From Phenylobacterium sp. (lineage in GTDB: Bacteria > Pseudomonadota > Alphaproteobacteria > Caulobacterales > Caulobacteraceae), in NCBI RefSeq assembly GCF_004297125.1, contig NZ_SCVD01000020.1, positions 1 through 64,000 of the forward strand: 64,000 nucleotides of DNA. Direction: 5' to 3'. Shown piece after piece: positions 9,261 through 18,674 of the stretch. The position numbers were made by a program, and so were the translations under genes. Under the pieces are notes generated by a model, which was given only the letters and a program-made list of their open reading frames with translations, was not told the DNA's origin and ran no database searches. Position 1 is the first letter of the stretch. Every line of letters begins with the position of its first letter.

Positions 9261-9547
9261 TGGAAAACAGCCCCCAGACCTGCCCGCCGCGGCCGGTGTT
9301 CCGGCTCGAAAAACGGGTACGCGCTTCCGTTGGGTCCGCTTTTGGCACGAGCCAGCGGGACCCGCCAGCGGCATTGCATTTCAGACCTGCAAGCCGCCGG
9401 CCGCGCCCACTTCCGCTGTCGTCGCCCCAAGAATTCCTGCGGGCTCCTCGCCTTGCCTCGCCCCGACCCCGCCGCTAACTCAACGGCCGGGGCCGCCCCG
9501 CCCGCCTTTGCGCGCGGGTTTCATTCGCTTTGTTGTAAGGTCCGCCC

Positions 9548-10501
9548 ATGGACGCCAGCGTCCTTCACCGCCCAGAAAACCTGGAAGGCGCCTTGTCCTC
9601 CAAGACCCTGACCCACCTGCAGCGGCTGGAAGCCGAGAGCATCCACATCATGCGCGAGGTGGTCGCCGAAGCCGAACGCCCGGTGATGCTCTATTCCATC
9701 GGCAAGGACTCAGCCGTGATGCTGCACCTGGCGGCCAAGGCCTTCTACCCGTCCAAGCCGCCCTTCCCGCTGCTGCACGTCGACACGACCTGGAAGTTCC
9801 GGGCGATGTACGAGATGCGCGAGCGCATGGCCAAGGAACTGGGCTTCGAGCTGCTGGTCCACAAGAACCCGGACGCGGTCGCCCAGGATATCAATCCCTT
9901 CACCCACGGCTCGGCCACCCACACCGACGTCTGGAAGACCGAGGGGCTGAAGCAGGCGCTGGACAAGTACGGCTTCGACGCCGCCTTCGGCGGAGCTCGC
10001 CGCGACGAGGAGAAGTCCCGCGCCAAGGAGCGCATCTTCTCGTTCCGCTCCGCCCAGCACCGCTGGGATCCCAAGAACCAGCGGCCGGAACTCTGGCGGC
10101 TCTACAACGCCCGCAAGAACCCCGGCGAGAGCATCCGGGTGTTCCCGATCTCCAACTGGACCGAGCTGGACATCTGGCAATACATCCACCTGGAGCAGAT
10201 CCCGATCGTGCCGCTCTACTTCTCGGACGTTCGGCCGGTGGTCGAGCGTGACGGCACGCTGATCATGGTGGACGACGAGCGCATGCCGCTGCGCGAGGGC
10301 GAGACGCCGATGATGAAGTCGGTCCGCTTCCGCACCCTGGGCTGCTACCCATTGACCGGCGCCGTCGAGAGCACCGCGGCCACCCTGCCCGAGATCATCC
10401 AGGAGATGCTGCTGACCACCACCAGCGAGCGCCAGGGCCGGATGATCGACCACGACCAGGCCGCCTCGATGGAGAAGAAGAAGCAGGAAGGCTATTTCTG
10501 A
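9548..10501 (+). CDS. cysD: Sulfate adenylyltransferase subunit 2 (CysD)
   Basis: This is the small catalytic subunit of ATP sulfurylase, which forms adenosine 5'-phosphosulfate from sulfate and ATP. The 317-residue protein carries the PP-loop-type motif [14 protein letters not shown] (about 50-63) and the conserved [19 protein letters not shown] segment, and ends in the family's GRMIDHD region. The ribosome site TAAGG lies seven bases before the ATG. Its stop overlaps the cysNC start by one base (TGATG), so the subunits are made in a coupled way. Confidence 0.97.
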   Translation: MDASVLHRPENLEGALSSKTLTHLQRLEAESIHIMREVVAEAERPVMLYSIGKDSAVMLHLAAKAFYPSKPPFPLLHVDTTWKFRAMYEMRERMAKELGFELLVHKNPDAVAQDINPFTHGSATHTDVWKTEGLKQALDKYGFDAAFGGARRDEEKSRAKERIFSFRSAQHRWDPKNQRPELWRLYNARKNPGESIRVFPISNWTELDIWQYIHLEQIPIVPLYFSDVRPVVERDGTLIMVDDERMPLREGETPMMKSVRFRTLGCYPLTGAVESTAATLPEIIQEMLLTTTSERQGRMIDHDQAASMEKKKQEGYF

Positions 10502-12405
10502 TGAGCCACCAGAGCGCGCTCATCGCCGAGGACATCGGCGCCTACCTGCACCAGCACGAGCACAAGAGCCTGCTGCGGTTCCTGACCTGCGGCTCGGTGG
10601 ACGACGGCAAGTCCACCCTGATCGGCCGGCTGCTCTATGACTCCAAGATGATCTTCGAGGACCAGCTCGCGGCCCTCGAAGCCGACTCGAAGCGGGTCGG
10701 CACGCAAGGGGGCGACATCGACTTCGCCCTGCTGGTGGACGGCCTCGCCGCGGAGCGTGAGCAGGGCATCACCATCGACGTCGCCTACCGGTTCTTCTCG
10801 ACCGACAAGCGCAAGTTCATCGTCGCCGACACTCCCGGCCACGAGCAGTACACCCGCAACATGGTCACCGGCGCCTCGACGGCGGACGCGGCCATCATCC
10901 TGATCGACGCGCGCAAGGGCGTGCTGACCCAGACGCGCCGGCACAGCTATCTGGTCAGCCTGCTGGGCATCCGCCACGTCGTGCTGGCGATCAACAAGAT
11001 GGACCTGGTGGGCTGGTCCAAGGACGTGTTCGACCAGATCCTCGCCGACTATCACGACTTCGCCGCCCAGATCGGCATCAAGGACTTCACCGCCATCCCG
11101 ATGTCGGCGCTGAAGGGCGACAACATCACCGAGCCGTCGGACAAGACGCCCTGGTACGACGGCCCACCGCTGATGCGCTGGCTGGAAGACGCGCCCATCG
11201 AGGACGATCTGCAGGCCAAGCCGTTCCGGATGCCCGTGCAGTGGGTGAACCGCCCCAACCTCGACTTCCGCGGCTTCTCGGGCCTGGTGGCCTCGGGCGT
11301 GATCCGCCCGGGCGACAAGGTGAAGGCCCTGCCGTCCGGGCGCGAGAGCACGGTCGATCGGATCGTGACGCTCCGCGGCGACCTGCCCGAGGCGGTGGCC
11401 GGCCAGTCGGTGACCGTCACACTCAAGGACGAGATCGACGTCAGCCGCGGCGACGTCCTGTCGGCCGCGGGCCATCCGCCCGAAGTGGCCGACCAGTTCG
11501 AGAGCACCGTCGTCTGGTTCGACGACGAGCCGCTGCTGCCCGGCCGTCCCTATCTGCTGAAGCTGGGCACGCGGACCGTCACGGCCCAGGTCGCCGAGCC
11601 CAAGTACAAGGTCAACGTCAACACACTGGAGCATCTGGCCGCGACGCGGCTCGAGCTGAACGAGATCGGGGTCTGCAACCTGTCGCTCTCGGCCCCGATC
11701 GCCTTCGATCCCTATGCGGACAACAAGGACCTCGGCGGTTTCATCCTGATCGACCGGCTGTCCAACCGGACCGTCGGCGCGGGCATGCTGCACTTCGCGC
11801 TCCGCCGCAGCCAGAACATCCACTGGCAGGCCACCGACGTCTCCAAAGCCGCCCGCTCGGCCGCCAAGGGCCAGAAGGCGCGAGTGGTCTGGTTCACCGG
11901 GCTGTCAGGCTCGGGCAAGTCGACGATCGCCAATCTGCTGGAAAAGCGCCTCGCCGCCGAGGGCCGCCATACCTACCTGCTGGACGGCGACAACGTCCGC
12001 CATGGCCTGAACCGGGACCTGGGGTTCACCGACGAGGACCGGGTCGAGAACATCCGCCGGGTGGCCGAGGTCTCCAAGCTGATGGTCGACGCCGGCCTGA
12101 TCGTGCTGGTCTCGTTCATCTCGCCGTTCCGCGCGGAGCGGCAGATGGCGCGCGAACTGCTGGGCGAGCGCGAGTTCGTCGAGGTGTTCGTCGACACTCC
12201 GCTGGCGGAAGCCGAGAAGCGCGACGTGAAGGGGCTCTACAAGAAGGCCCGCGCCGGCGAGCTCAAGAACTTCACCGGCATCGACAGTCCCTACGAAGCC
12301 CCCGAGAACGCCGAGATCCGCATCGACACGACGGCGCTCGACCCCGAGAAGGCGGCCGAACTGATCTTCGCCTGGCTGGAAGGCGCCTTCGACCCGGGGA
12401 TTTAG
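10501..12405 (+). CDS. cysNC: Sulfate adenylyltransferase subunit 1 / adenylylsulfate kinase fusion (CysN-CysC)
   Basis: This 634-residue bifunctional protein joins the GTPase subunit of ATP sulfurylase to APS kinase. The GTPase P-loop GSVDDGKS is at residues 31-38, with DTPGHEQYT and NKMD downstream. The APS kinase P-loop GLSGSGKST begins near residue 466, followed by [17 protein letters not shown] and FISPFRAER. It makes APS and then PAPS for sulfate assimilation or sulfation. The NC fusion is well known in alphaproteobacteria. Its last four bases overlap the convergent dehydrogenase gene. Confidence 0.97.
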   Translation: MSHQSALIAEDIGAYLHQHEHKSLLRFLTCGSVDDGKSTLIGRLLYDSKMIFEDQLAALEADSKRVGTQGGDIDFALLVDGLAAEREQGITIDVAYRFFSTDKRKFIVADTPGHEQYTRNMVTGASTADAAIILIDARKGVLTQTRRHSYLVSLLGIRHVVLAINKMDLVGWSKDVFDQILADYHDFAAQIGIKDFTAIPMSALKGDNITEPSDKTPWYDGPPLMRWLEDAPIEDDLQAKPFRMPVQWVNRPNLDFRGFSGLVASGVIRPGDKVKALPSGRESTVDRIVTLRGDLPEAVAGQSVTVTLKDEIDVSRGDVLSAAGHPPEVADQFESTVVWFDDEPLLPGRPYLLKLGTRTVTAQVAEPKYKVNVNTLEHLAATRLELNEIGVCNLSLSAPIAFDPYADNKDLGGFILIDRLSNRTVGAGMLHFALRRSQNIHWQATDVSKAARSAAKGQKARVVWFTGLSGSGKSTIANLLEKRLAAEGRHTYLLDGDNVRHGLNRDLGFTDEDRVENIRRVAEVSKLMVDAGLIVLVSFISPFRAERQMARELLGEREFVEVFVDTPLAEAEKRDVKGLYKKARAGELKNFTGIDSPYEAPENAEIRIDTTALDPEKAAELIFAWLEGAFDPGI

Positions 12406-13421
12406 AATTCCAGCACGATCTTGCCGAAGTGCTCGCCGGCCCCCATCGCGGCGATGGCGGCCTTGGCCTCGGTCCAGGGGTAGACCTTGTCGACCACCGG
12501 GCGGATCTGGTGCAACTCGATGGCCCGGCACATGGCCTCGAACATGTCGCGGGAGCCGACGGACAGGCCCTGAAGCTTGGCCGAGTTGCCGATCAGGGAC
12601 GCGGGATTGAACGGCTCGCCGGCGCCCGCCACGATCCCGATGACGGCGATGTGGCCGCCGATCTTGATGGCCTTCATGCTCTCCTGGATCGTTCCGCCGC
12701 CGCCGACCTCCATGATGAACTCGGCGCCCTTGCCACCGGTCGCTTCGCGCACGGCTTTCGACCACTCGGGCGTGGTCTTGTAGTTCACCACATGATCGGC
12801 CCCGAGCGCCTTCGCCCGCTCCAGCTTCGCGTCGGATGACGAGGTGATGATCGTCCGATAGCCCGCCGCCTTGGCGAACTGCAGACCGAAGATCGAGACC
12901 CCGCCGGTCCCTTGCAGCACCACCGTGTCCGCGGGCTCCAGCCGCGCATCCTCGAAGACGCCCCGCCACGCCGTCAGCGCGGCGCACGGCAGCGTGGCGA
13001 CCTCGCGGTCGGTGAGGAAGTCCGGGACCTTCGACAGGCCCTCCTCACTGAAGACCTGCAGTTCCGCGCCCGCCCCGGGGATCGGAAAGCCCAGCGCGCT
13101 CATCAGTTTCTCCAGGTTCGGCGGGCCGGACACCCAGTTCTGGAAGAACAGCGTCGAGACCCGGTCGCCCACCTGGAAGCGCGTCACGCCAGGCCCGATC
13201 GCCTCCACATGGCCGCAGCCGTCCGAGAAGGGGGTGATGACATCCGTCGCCCTGGCCGCGGCCCGTCCGTACATGCCGTTGATCATCAGGAAGTCGCGAT
13301 AGTTCAGGGAGCAGGCCTTCATCCGCACCAGCACCTGGCCGTGGCCGGGCGTGGGATCAGGCAGGTCCACGACCTGGATCGCGTCCGGCCCCCAAGGGGC
13401 GGTGATGTTCAGCGCGCGCAT
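12402..13421 (-). CDS. NAD(P)-dependent medium-chain alcohol dehydrogenase/quinone oxidoreductase family
   Basis: The 339-residue protein has the MDR fold: an N-terminal GroES-like domain ([15 protein letters not shown]) and a Rossmann domain with [18 protein letters not shown]. The usual GHE catalytic zinc motif is replaced by GCGHVEAIG, so it may be a zinc-free member. I start it at ATG 13421, because the site GGAGGAAACGAG lies immediately upstream. The frame to 13448 would place that site inside the gene. The substrate cannot be told. Confidence 0.85.
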   Translation of the reverse strand: MRALNITAPWGPDAIQVVDLPDPTPGHGQVLVRMKACSLNYRDFLMINGMYGRAAARATDVITPFSDGCGHVEAIGPGVTRFQVGDRVSTLFFQNWVSGPPNLEKLMSALGFPIPGAGAELQVFSEEGLSKVPDFLTDREVATLPCAALTAWRGVFEDARLEPADTVVLQGTGGVSIFGLQFAKAAGYRTIITSSSDAKLERAKALGADHVVNYKTTPEWSKAVREATGGKGAEFIMEVGGGGTIQESMKAIKIGGHIAVIGIVAGAGEPFNPASLIGNSAKLQGLSVGSRDMFEAMCRAIELHQIRPVVDKVYPWTEAKAAIAAMGAGEHFGKIVLEF

Positions 13422-13501
13422 CTCGTTTCCTCCGATTGGAGGCATCATTGTGAGGCGGTCGGGGCGTCGGCAACCGTGTCGTCACGTCAGCCGCCCTTAC
13501 G

Positions 13502-13957
13502 TCACGCCGCGGGGTGCTCGGCGCGGAAGACCCACAGGCGCATCAGGATGAAGAACGCGATGCTATAGCTGGCCATGGCGACGAGTTGGGCCAGCGCCCT
13601 TTGCCACTCAAGGTCCCCGATGACTCGGAGCGCGACCGCGAGCACGCCCTGATTGATCAGGAAGGCCAAGCCCGCGGCGATCGCATAGCTGACGACCGTC
13701 TGCCGATGGCCCCGCTGGCTGGCGAAGACGAACGAGCGCTGCAGGAAGTAGCTGAACACGATGCCGACCACGTAGCCCACCGCGTTGGCGAGGTGCGAGT
13801 CGACCCCGAGGCCCAGGTCGAGGCCCGCGATGACGGAATAGCCGACGATCGTGTTGAGGACGCCAACGATCCCGAAGCGAATGAGGAGCGCGATGCTGTG
13901 GCGCCATTTCTCCGCGCGCGACGTCGGCGGAAGCGGCGCGGAGGCCTCGCGGCTCAT
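13502..13957 (-). CDS. GtrA family membrane protein (polyprenyl-linked sugar flippase candidate)
   Basis: This 151-residue protein has four membrane helices (about 24-44, 52-70, 85-105, 118-140) and the family signature FGIVGVLNTIVGY near the N-terminus, with FVFASQRG between helices 2 and 3. GtrA proteins are thought to flip undecaprenyl-phosphate-linked sugars across the inner membrane. Its ATG overlaps the stop of the GtrB-like gene by one base. The cassette GtrB-GtrA next to a large membrane transferase matches the O-antigen or cell-wall glycosylation modules known from phage-derived gtr operons. Confidence 0.88.
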   Translation of the reverse strand: MSREASAPLPPTSRAEKWRHSIALLIRFGIVGVLNTIVGYSVIAGLDLGLGVDSHLANAVGYVVGIVFSYFLQRSFVFASQRGHRQTVVSYAIAAGLAFLINQGVLAVALRVIGDLEWQRALAQLVAMASYSIAFFILMRLWVFRAEHPAA

Positions 13958-15015
13958 CAGGCGCGGCCCCGCGGCCCCGACGCCTTTGCGGCCGTCGCGG
14001 AAGGACGCGCCTGCTCCAGTTCCGCAAGCGAAGCACCGCCCACCACTTCGGAGATCAGGTAGGCCGGGCGCTGCTTGGTCTCCATGTAGAGACGCCCGAT
14101 GTACTCGCCGATAAAGCCAAGCGAGAGAAGCTGCAGGCCGCCCAGCACCAGGACGGCGACCATCAGCGAGGCATAACCGGGCACGTCCACCCCGCCCACA
14201 ACGGTGCGGAAGATCAGGAAGGCGGCGTAGGCGCACCCCAGGACCGCGACCCCCAGGCCGAGGTAGCTCCAGACCTTGAGCGGCGTCGCCGAAAAGCTGG
14301 TGATGCCCTCGATGGCGAAGTTCCAGAGGCGCCAGTAGTTCCACTTGGTGGACCCTGCCGCGCGCGCTTCGCGGACGAAGGGAATCCCGATCGAGCGGCC
14401 GCCCACCCAGGCGAATATCCCCTTCATGAAGCGATTGCGCTCATGCAGCAGCTTGATGTTCTCGACCACCTTGCGGTCCATCAGGCGATAGTCGCCGACG
14501 TTCGGCGGGATCTTCACGTCGGAGAGCTTGTTGAAGAGCTCGTAGAACGCACCGGCCGTCGTGCGCTTGCCTAGCGTGTCGGCATTCCGCTCTCCACGGA
14601 TTCCGTAGACCACGTCGTAGCCTTCGCGCCATTTTGCGATGAATTGCGGAATGAGCTCGGGCGGATCCTGCAGATCGGCGTCGATCGGGATCACCGCATG
14701 TCCGTTCGCCTGATCCAGGGCCGCCGTCATCGCGGCTTCCTTGCCGAAGTTCCGCGTGAAGTTGACCACGATGACCCGAGGGTCGCGAGCCGCCCGGTCG
14801 AGCAGCATTTCCAGGGTCCGGTCCCGACTACCGTCGTTCACGCAGATGAACTCGATGCGGACGTCGAGGCCTTGCAGGACCTTGTCGACGCGATCAAAGA
14901 ACAGGTCGATGACCTGCTCCTCGTTGTACATCGGCGCGAGGATGGAGATGAGCTCGCCGCTGCGGCCGGACGCAGGCGCTGCGGTCGCATCGTCCGGAAC
15001 ATGTAGATCGCTCAT
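13957..15015 (-). CDS. Polyprenyl-phosphate sugar transferase, GtrB/DPM1-like GT2
   Basis: The 352-residue protein has an N-terminal GT-A domain (ISILAPMYNEEQVIDLF, then FICVNDGSRDRT and the DADLQDPPE acidic motif) and two C-terminal membrane helices at about 240-262 and 275-297. This is the GtrB pattern: it loads a sugar from UDP-sugar onto undecaprenyl phosphate at the cytoplasmic face. I start it at ATG 15015, as the frame extending to 15969 is antisense-like sequence inside the next gene. It is 32 bases downstream of the membrane glycosyltransferase gene and is coupled to gtrA. Confidence 0.92.
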   Translation of the reverse strand: MSDLHVPDDATAAPASGRSGELISILAPMYNEEQVIDLFFDRVDKVLQGLDVRIEFICVNDGSRDRTLEMLLDRAARDPRVIVVNFTRNFGKEAAMTAALDQANGHAVIPIDADLQDPPELIPQFIAKWREGYDVVYGIRGERNADTLGKRTTAGAFYELFNKLSDVKIPPNVGDYRLMDRKVVENIKLLHERNRFMKGIFAWVGGRSIGIPFVREARAAGSTKWNYWRLWNFAIEGITSFSATPLKVWSYLGLGVAVLGCAYAAFLIFRTVVGGVDVPGYASLMVAVLVLGGLQLLSLGFIGEYIGRLYMETKQRPAYLISEVVGGASLAELEQARPSATAAKASGPRGRA

Positions 15016-15047
15016 GTATGCTGGCCTGCCGACTAGGTTGCCTGGGG

Positions 15048-16532
15048 TCAGCGGCAGACCTCTGGCCCGCTCGCCGCACGACGTTTCATAACCTGGAAAC
15101 GACCGTATTGCGCGACAGGTGTGAATACGTTCTTGATCATGCCCTCGAAGCGTTGAGCCGCAGAGAAGTCCGCGCCGGCGATCTCGGGGAAGGGCGTCTC
15201 CAGAAACTTCGGATCGGCCCACTGGGTGTCGTAAACGACCCAGTTCGCACGGCCTGCGACTTGGCGGCAAACGTCCAGGAACTGTTCGGTCGACGTATAT
15301 CCCGGCGTCATCACGTCGAGATTGGCGACGTTCTCGCGCTGGGCCAACAGGGGCATCAGCGGCATGTAGGGATAGTAGAAGACCCCATCCTTCGCGGGGA
15401 GGGCGTGGACCGCGGTGGCGACCGCCGCGACATCGTCCTCCAAGAACATGCCAGCGCCCGCTGGGGTCTCTTCGACCGTCTCGTTCGCCATCAGCCGGAC
15501 CATGCCAGTATAGCCCACGCTGCTCGGCAGCAGGATTACGACGCCGAGCACCGCCGTCGCCATGCGTAGGCGACCGCCGAGCCGCGACCAGAAGGCCGAC
15601 AAGCCGTAGGCCAGCAGCGGAATGGCCAAGGGGGCGGCGAATACGATGTGCCAGACGTCGGGTCGGGGATACGCGCCCAGTAGGCCCGCCACGGCAAACG
15701 AGAAGCACACCCGCAACCGGTAGTCCCCACGCGCCTCGCGGCTCGTCAGGGCCAGCGCCACGCCCAGGGCCAGCGCGAGCGGAATGGACGCCACGATCGG
15801 GAAAGTGCGCAGCTTGACGGCCGCTCCATAGGGCACGCTTTGGATTCCGGCGTACTGTGTAAGCGTCCAGACGATGACATGGTCCCACGCCGCGATAAGC
15901 GTTCCCGTCGCCGCCAAATAGACCAGGCAGAGGACAGGGATCGCCGCGCAGCCCACCACGAAGAACCAAGTCCGGCGGTGAAGGCCGAGCGCGGCTATCG
16001 AGGCCAGGGCGGCCAGAGCGCCGCGGGTTTGCGTGACCATGCCGGCCGCGCCCGACGCCAAGCCAGCGATCAACGCGCCGCGGGCATCACCCCTGAGCGC
16101 CCCCACGAGCGCCAGCATGGAAAAGGCCGTCGCCAGATAGTGGTGGTTCACCTGGGTCACATGTCCCTGGGACATCTCCACCCAGGCCAGAGCCAGCACG
16201 GCGCTCAACAGTGGCCGGCGGGACGCCTGGCAACAGGCGACATAGGTCAGCGTCGTCACGGCCGCGATGATGACGATCGAAAACAGCCGGAAGGACAGAA
16301 TGGATGCGCCGAAAGCCTTGAGCCACGCGGCCGTTACGATGAACCCCAGCGGCGGATAGAACTCGAAGAAGTCCGCGTAGAGGAACTTGCCATCCAGCAT
16401 CTGGGCCGCGCCATGCAGCAGGATGCCCTCGTCGCCAATCCATTGGACGTAGATCGCGAACGGCGCGCACAGCAGCATGGACGCCACGAATACGCCGATC
16501 CCGATCATGAATTCCGGGGTCAGCCGCCGCAT
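15048..16532 (-). CDS. Multi-pass membrane glycosyltransferase, GT39/ArnT-like fold candidate
   Basis: This 494-residue protein has about nine to ten hydrophobic helices in the first 350 residues and a soluble C-terminal domain. The first periplasmic loop carries GDEGILLHGAAQMLDGKFLYADFFEFYPPL. Acidic residues there correspond to the catalytic position of GT-C enzymes. With GtrA and GtrB beside it, it most likely transfers a polyprenyl-linked sugar to a surface glycan. The ATG at 16532 is preferred: AGGTGGG lies seven bases upstream, and the in-frame GTG at 16544 overlaps that site. Donor and acceptor are unknown. Confidence 0.72.
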   Translation of the reverse strand: MRRLTPEFMIGIGVFVASMLLCAPFAIYVQWIGDEGILLHGAAQMLDGKFLYADFFEFYPPLGFIVTAAWLKAFGASILSFRLFSIVIIAAVTTLTYVACCQASRRPLLSAVLALAWVEMSQGHVTQVNHHYLATAFSMLALVGALRGDARGALIAGLASGAAGMVTQTRGALAALASIAALGLHRRTWFFVVGCAAIPVLCLVYLAATGTLIAAWDHVIVWTLTQYAGIQSVPYGAAVKLRTFPIVASIPLALALGVALALTSREARGDYRLRVCFSFAVAGLLGAYPRPDVWHIVFAAPLAIPLLAYGLSAFWSRLGGRLRMATAVLGVVILLPSSVGYTGMVRLMANETVEETPAGAGMFLEDDVAAVATAVHALPAKDGVFYYPYMPLMPLLAQRENVANLDVMTPGYTSTEQFLDVCRQVAGRANWVVYDTQWADPKFLETPFPEIAGADFSAAQRFEGMIKNVFTPVAQYGRFQVMKRRAASGPEVCR

Positions 16533-16646
16533 CGAAACGCCCACCTAGGTTCAACCCGCACTACGCCTCGCACCTTTTGATATCCCCCTCAAGTTTCCGG
16601 CCGCTCGCCTGCAAGAGCGGCGCCGCGCCGCCGTCGCGACAGGCGC

Positions 16647-17411
16647 TTAGGACGATCTGCGCGCGCCAGGCAGCACGGGCGCCGCCCCCCACTGCGCGGG
16701 ATCATGGCCGAACACCATCACCGTCTCCGGCGCACGCAGCGCCAGCAACGCGTCCAGGGCTTGGTTCATCGCGATGTGGTCGGAATAGTCCGGGAACTGC
16801 CGGCTCTCGACCACGCCACAATGATAGCAGGCGTCGCCGACCAGAAGATGATCCCCCTGCCCGCTACGCACCCGCAGCGACTGGTGGCCCGGCGTGTGGC
16901 CATAGCTGGGAATGCACGTCACCGAGCCGTCGCCGAACAGGTCGTACTCGCCATCGACCAGTTTCACCGCATGGCCGAGATCGAAGTAGCGCTTGCGAAG
17001 GCCATAGTGGTTGGAGAGCTCGCGCTCGAACCCTGCCTCCCACTCGCGCCGCTGGGCCACCACCGTCGCGTTCGGAAGCTCGCGCAGGCCGCCCGCGTGG
17101 TCGAAGTGCAGGTGGGAGATCACGGCGTAGCGCACGCAGGCCGGATCGATGTCCAGACGCTCCAGGTGGGCGGTCAGCGTCTCCTCGGGCGTCAGGCTGA
17201 CGTCCAGGTCCTGGGTCTGCAGCGCCTTGAGGTAGCTCTCTTCCCGGTCGCACATGGCGGCCGGAAGCCCGCAGTCGAACAGGGCCACGCCGTCCGGATG
17301 CTCGATCACATAGAACGGGATCGGCACGGTCACGCGGTCCCCAGCCATGCCCATGCCGGCGCCAGGGCTATGGAACTGGCCGCAGACGCAGCCGAACAGA
17401 CGAAGAGTCAT
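16647..17411 (-). CDS. Metallo-beta-lactamase fold hydrolase, N-acyl homoserine lactonase-like
   Basis: The 254-residue protein has the dinuclear zinc motif HLHFDH (residues 100-105), a later SYGHTPGHQS histidine and a VGDACYHC aspartate. Together with the N-terminal domain and size, this fits the AttM/AiiB/AhlS lactonase group. Whether it acts on quorum signals or other lactones is not shown. It starts eight bases after the MFS gene stop and is probably in that operon. No LuxR/LuxI genes are nearby, so quorum quenching would act on foreign signals if at all. Confidence 0.8.
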   Translation of the reverse strand: MTLRLFGCVCGQFHSPGAGMGMAGDRVTVPIPFYVIEHPDGVALFDCGLPAAMCDREESYLKALQTQDLDVSLTPEETLTAHLERLDIDPACVRYAVISHLHFDHAGGLRELPNATVVAQRREWEAGFERELSNHYGLRKRYFDLGHAVKLVDGEYDLFGDGSVTCIPSYGHTPGHQSLRVRSGQGDHLLVGDACYHCGVVESRQFPDYSDHIAMNQALDALLALRAPETVMVFGHDPAQWGAAPVLPGARRSS

Positions 17412-17419
17412 GGGTGCTC

Positions 17420-18583
17420 CTAGACAGGATCCAGCTTGCGCACGCCATAGAGCCGGAAAGCCCCGATCAAGCCCAGGGCGCACATCGCGGTCATCAGGAA
17501 ATAGCCCTGCGCGCCGACCCGGTCGAACAGCGGCCCCGAGGCCATGGTGGCCACGCCCATGAGCAGGCCGCTGGACAAGGCGGAGTTCAGCGCCTGGGCG
17601 GCAGAGGCGGTGCGAGGCGTCGACAGCCGCTCGATGAGCTGCAGCGAGGCCAGGAAGGTCGCCGCGTAGCTGAGCACATGCAGCGCCTGCAAAGGGAACA
17701 GCAGCCAGAGCGGCGGCGCGAAGGCCAGGGCCGTCCAGCGCGCCATCGCCGCCACGCCGCCCAGCACCAGCAGGTTGCGCGGCCCCACCCGTCGCCGCCA
17801 AGGCTCCATGAACCACATGAAGGCGACCTCGGCGGCCACGCCCACGGCCCAGAGGATGCCCGTCATGCTCTCAGGCACCCCCTGCTGCTTCCAGACCAGG
17901 GTCGAGAAGCCGTAGTAGAAGGCGTGCGCCGACTGGATCAGCCCGGCCGCGATGGCCGCGGTCATGAAGGCTGGGTCGCGCAACAGGCCATTGACGCCGG
18001 CGAACCGGTCAGCCGCCTTGGCGACGTGGCCTTCCTCGTGCACCGGGTCGGGGGGCAGCAGGAAACCGGCCGCCAGGGCGGTCAGCGCCACGGCCGCCGT
18101 GATCCACACCAGCACCAGATCCGGCGAGCCCCAGGTGAGGATCGCGCCCATCACCACGTTGGTGATCATGAAGGCCACCGACCCGATGCCGCGCGGCCAG
18201 CCGTAGTTGAAGCCGTCCCGCCGGGCGCGGTTCAGCACGATCACGTCGGTGAGCGGCGAGATGGTCGAGAATGCCGAGGAGGCCGCGAACCAGACCACCG
18301 TCCAGCCCGCGAAGCCGAGCGGCAGGGCCATCAGGGCGTAGGCGACCGCCACGCCAAGGCTGAGGAAGCTGAGCGCCGTGCGACGGAGCTTGAAGCTGTC
18401 GGCCCAGACCGCCAACAGCGGCGCCGTGAAGGCCCGCGCCAGCATCGGCAGCGACAGGATCAGCCCGATCTGCGCGCCAGAGAGGCCATGATGGGCGAAC
18501 CACACCGGCATGTAGGGCGAAGCCGCGCCGGTCCCGACGAAGATCGCCGAGTAGAACAGGCCGAGGCGAACGGGGAGCGACAT
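17420..18583 (-). CDS. MFS transporter, HcaT/LacY-like (MFS_1_like)
   Basis: The protein is 387 residues with about 12 helices. It opens with RLGLFYSAIFVGTGAASPYMPVWFAHHGLS and has WPRGIGSVAFMITNVVMG, as in the 3-phenylpropionate/nucleoside-type permeases of MFS clan MFS_1_like. Substrate is unknown. It is cotranscribed with the lactonase-like hydrolase, and it diverges across about 90 bases from the aminotransferase-amidase pair. This suggests uptake of a compound processed by those enzymes, but that is inference only. Confidence 0.83.
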   Translation of the reverse strand: MSLPVRLGLFYSAIFVGTGAASPYMPVWFAHHGLSGAQIGLILSLPMLARAFTAPLLAVWADSFKLRRTALSFLSLGVAVAYALMALPLGFAGWTVVWFAASSAFSTISPLTDVIVLNRARRDGFNYGWPRGIGSVAFMITNVVMGAILTWGSPDLVLVWITAAVALTALAAGFLLPPDPVHEEGHVAKAADRFAGVNGLLRDPAFMTAAIAAGLIQSAHAFYYGFSTLVWKQQGVPESMTGILWAVGVAAEVAFMWFMEPWRRRVGPRNLLVLGGVAAMARWTALAFAPPLWLLFPLQALHVLSYAATFLASLQLIERLSTPRTASAAQALNSALSSGLLMGVATMASGPLFDRVGAQGYFLMTAMCALGLIGAFRLYGVRKLDPV

Positions 18584-18674
18584 GAGGCCGGCTTATACGG
18601 AGTCGGCGCAAGGCCGGTCGACAGCGGGCGTGGGCCGCGTAATGTCCTCCTGAACAACGATAAGGGAGGCCGCG

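Noticed and set aside
9261..9547. Possible gene or riboswitch in the gap before cysD
   Set aside because: No frame with a ribosome site, and no conserved structure I could recognise.
13957..15969. Long N-terminal extension of the GtrB-like frame
   Set aside because: The extra 318 residues lie antisense-frame inside the membrane transferase gene; the family start is at 15015.
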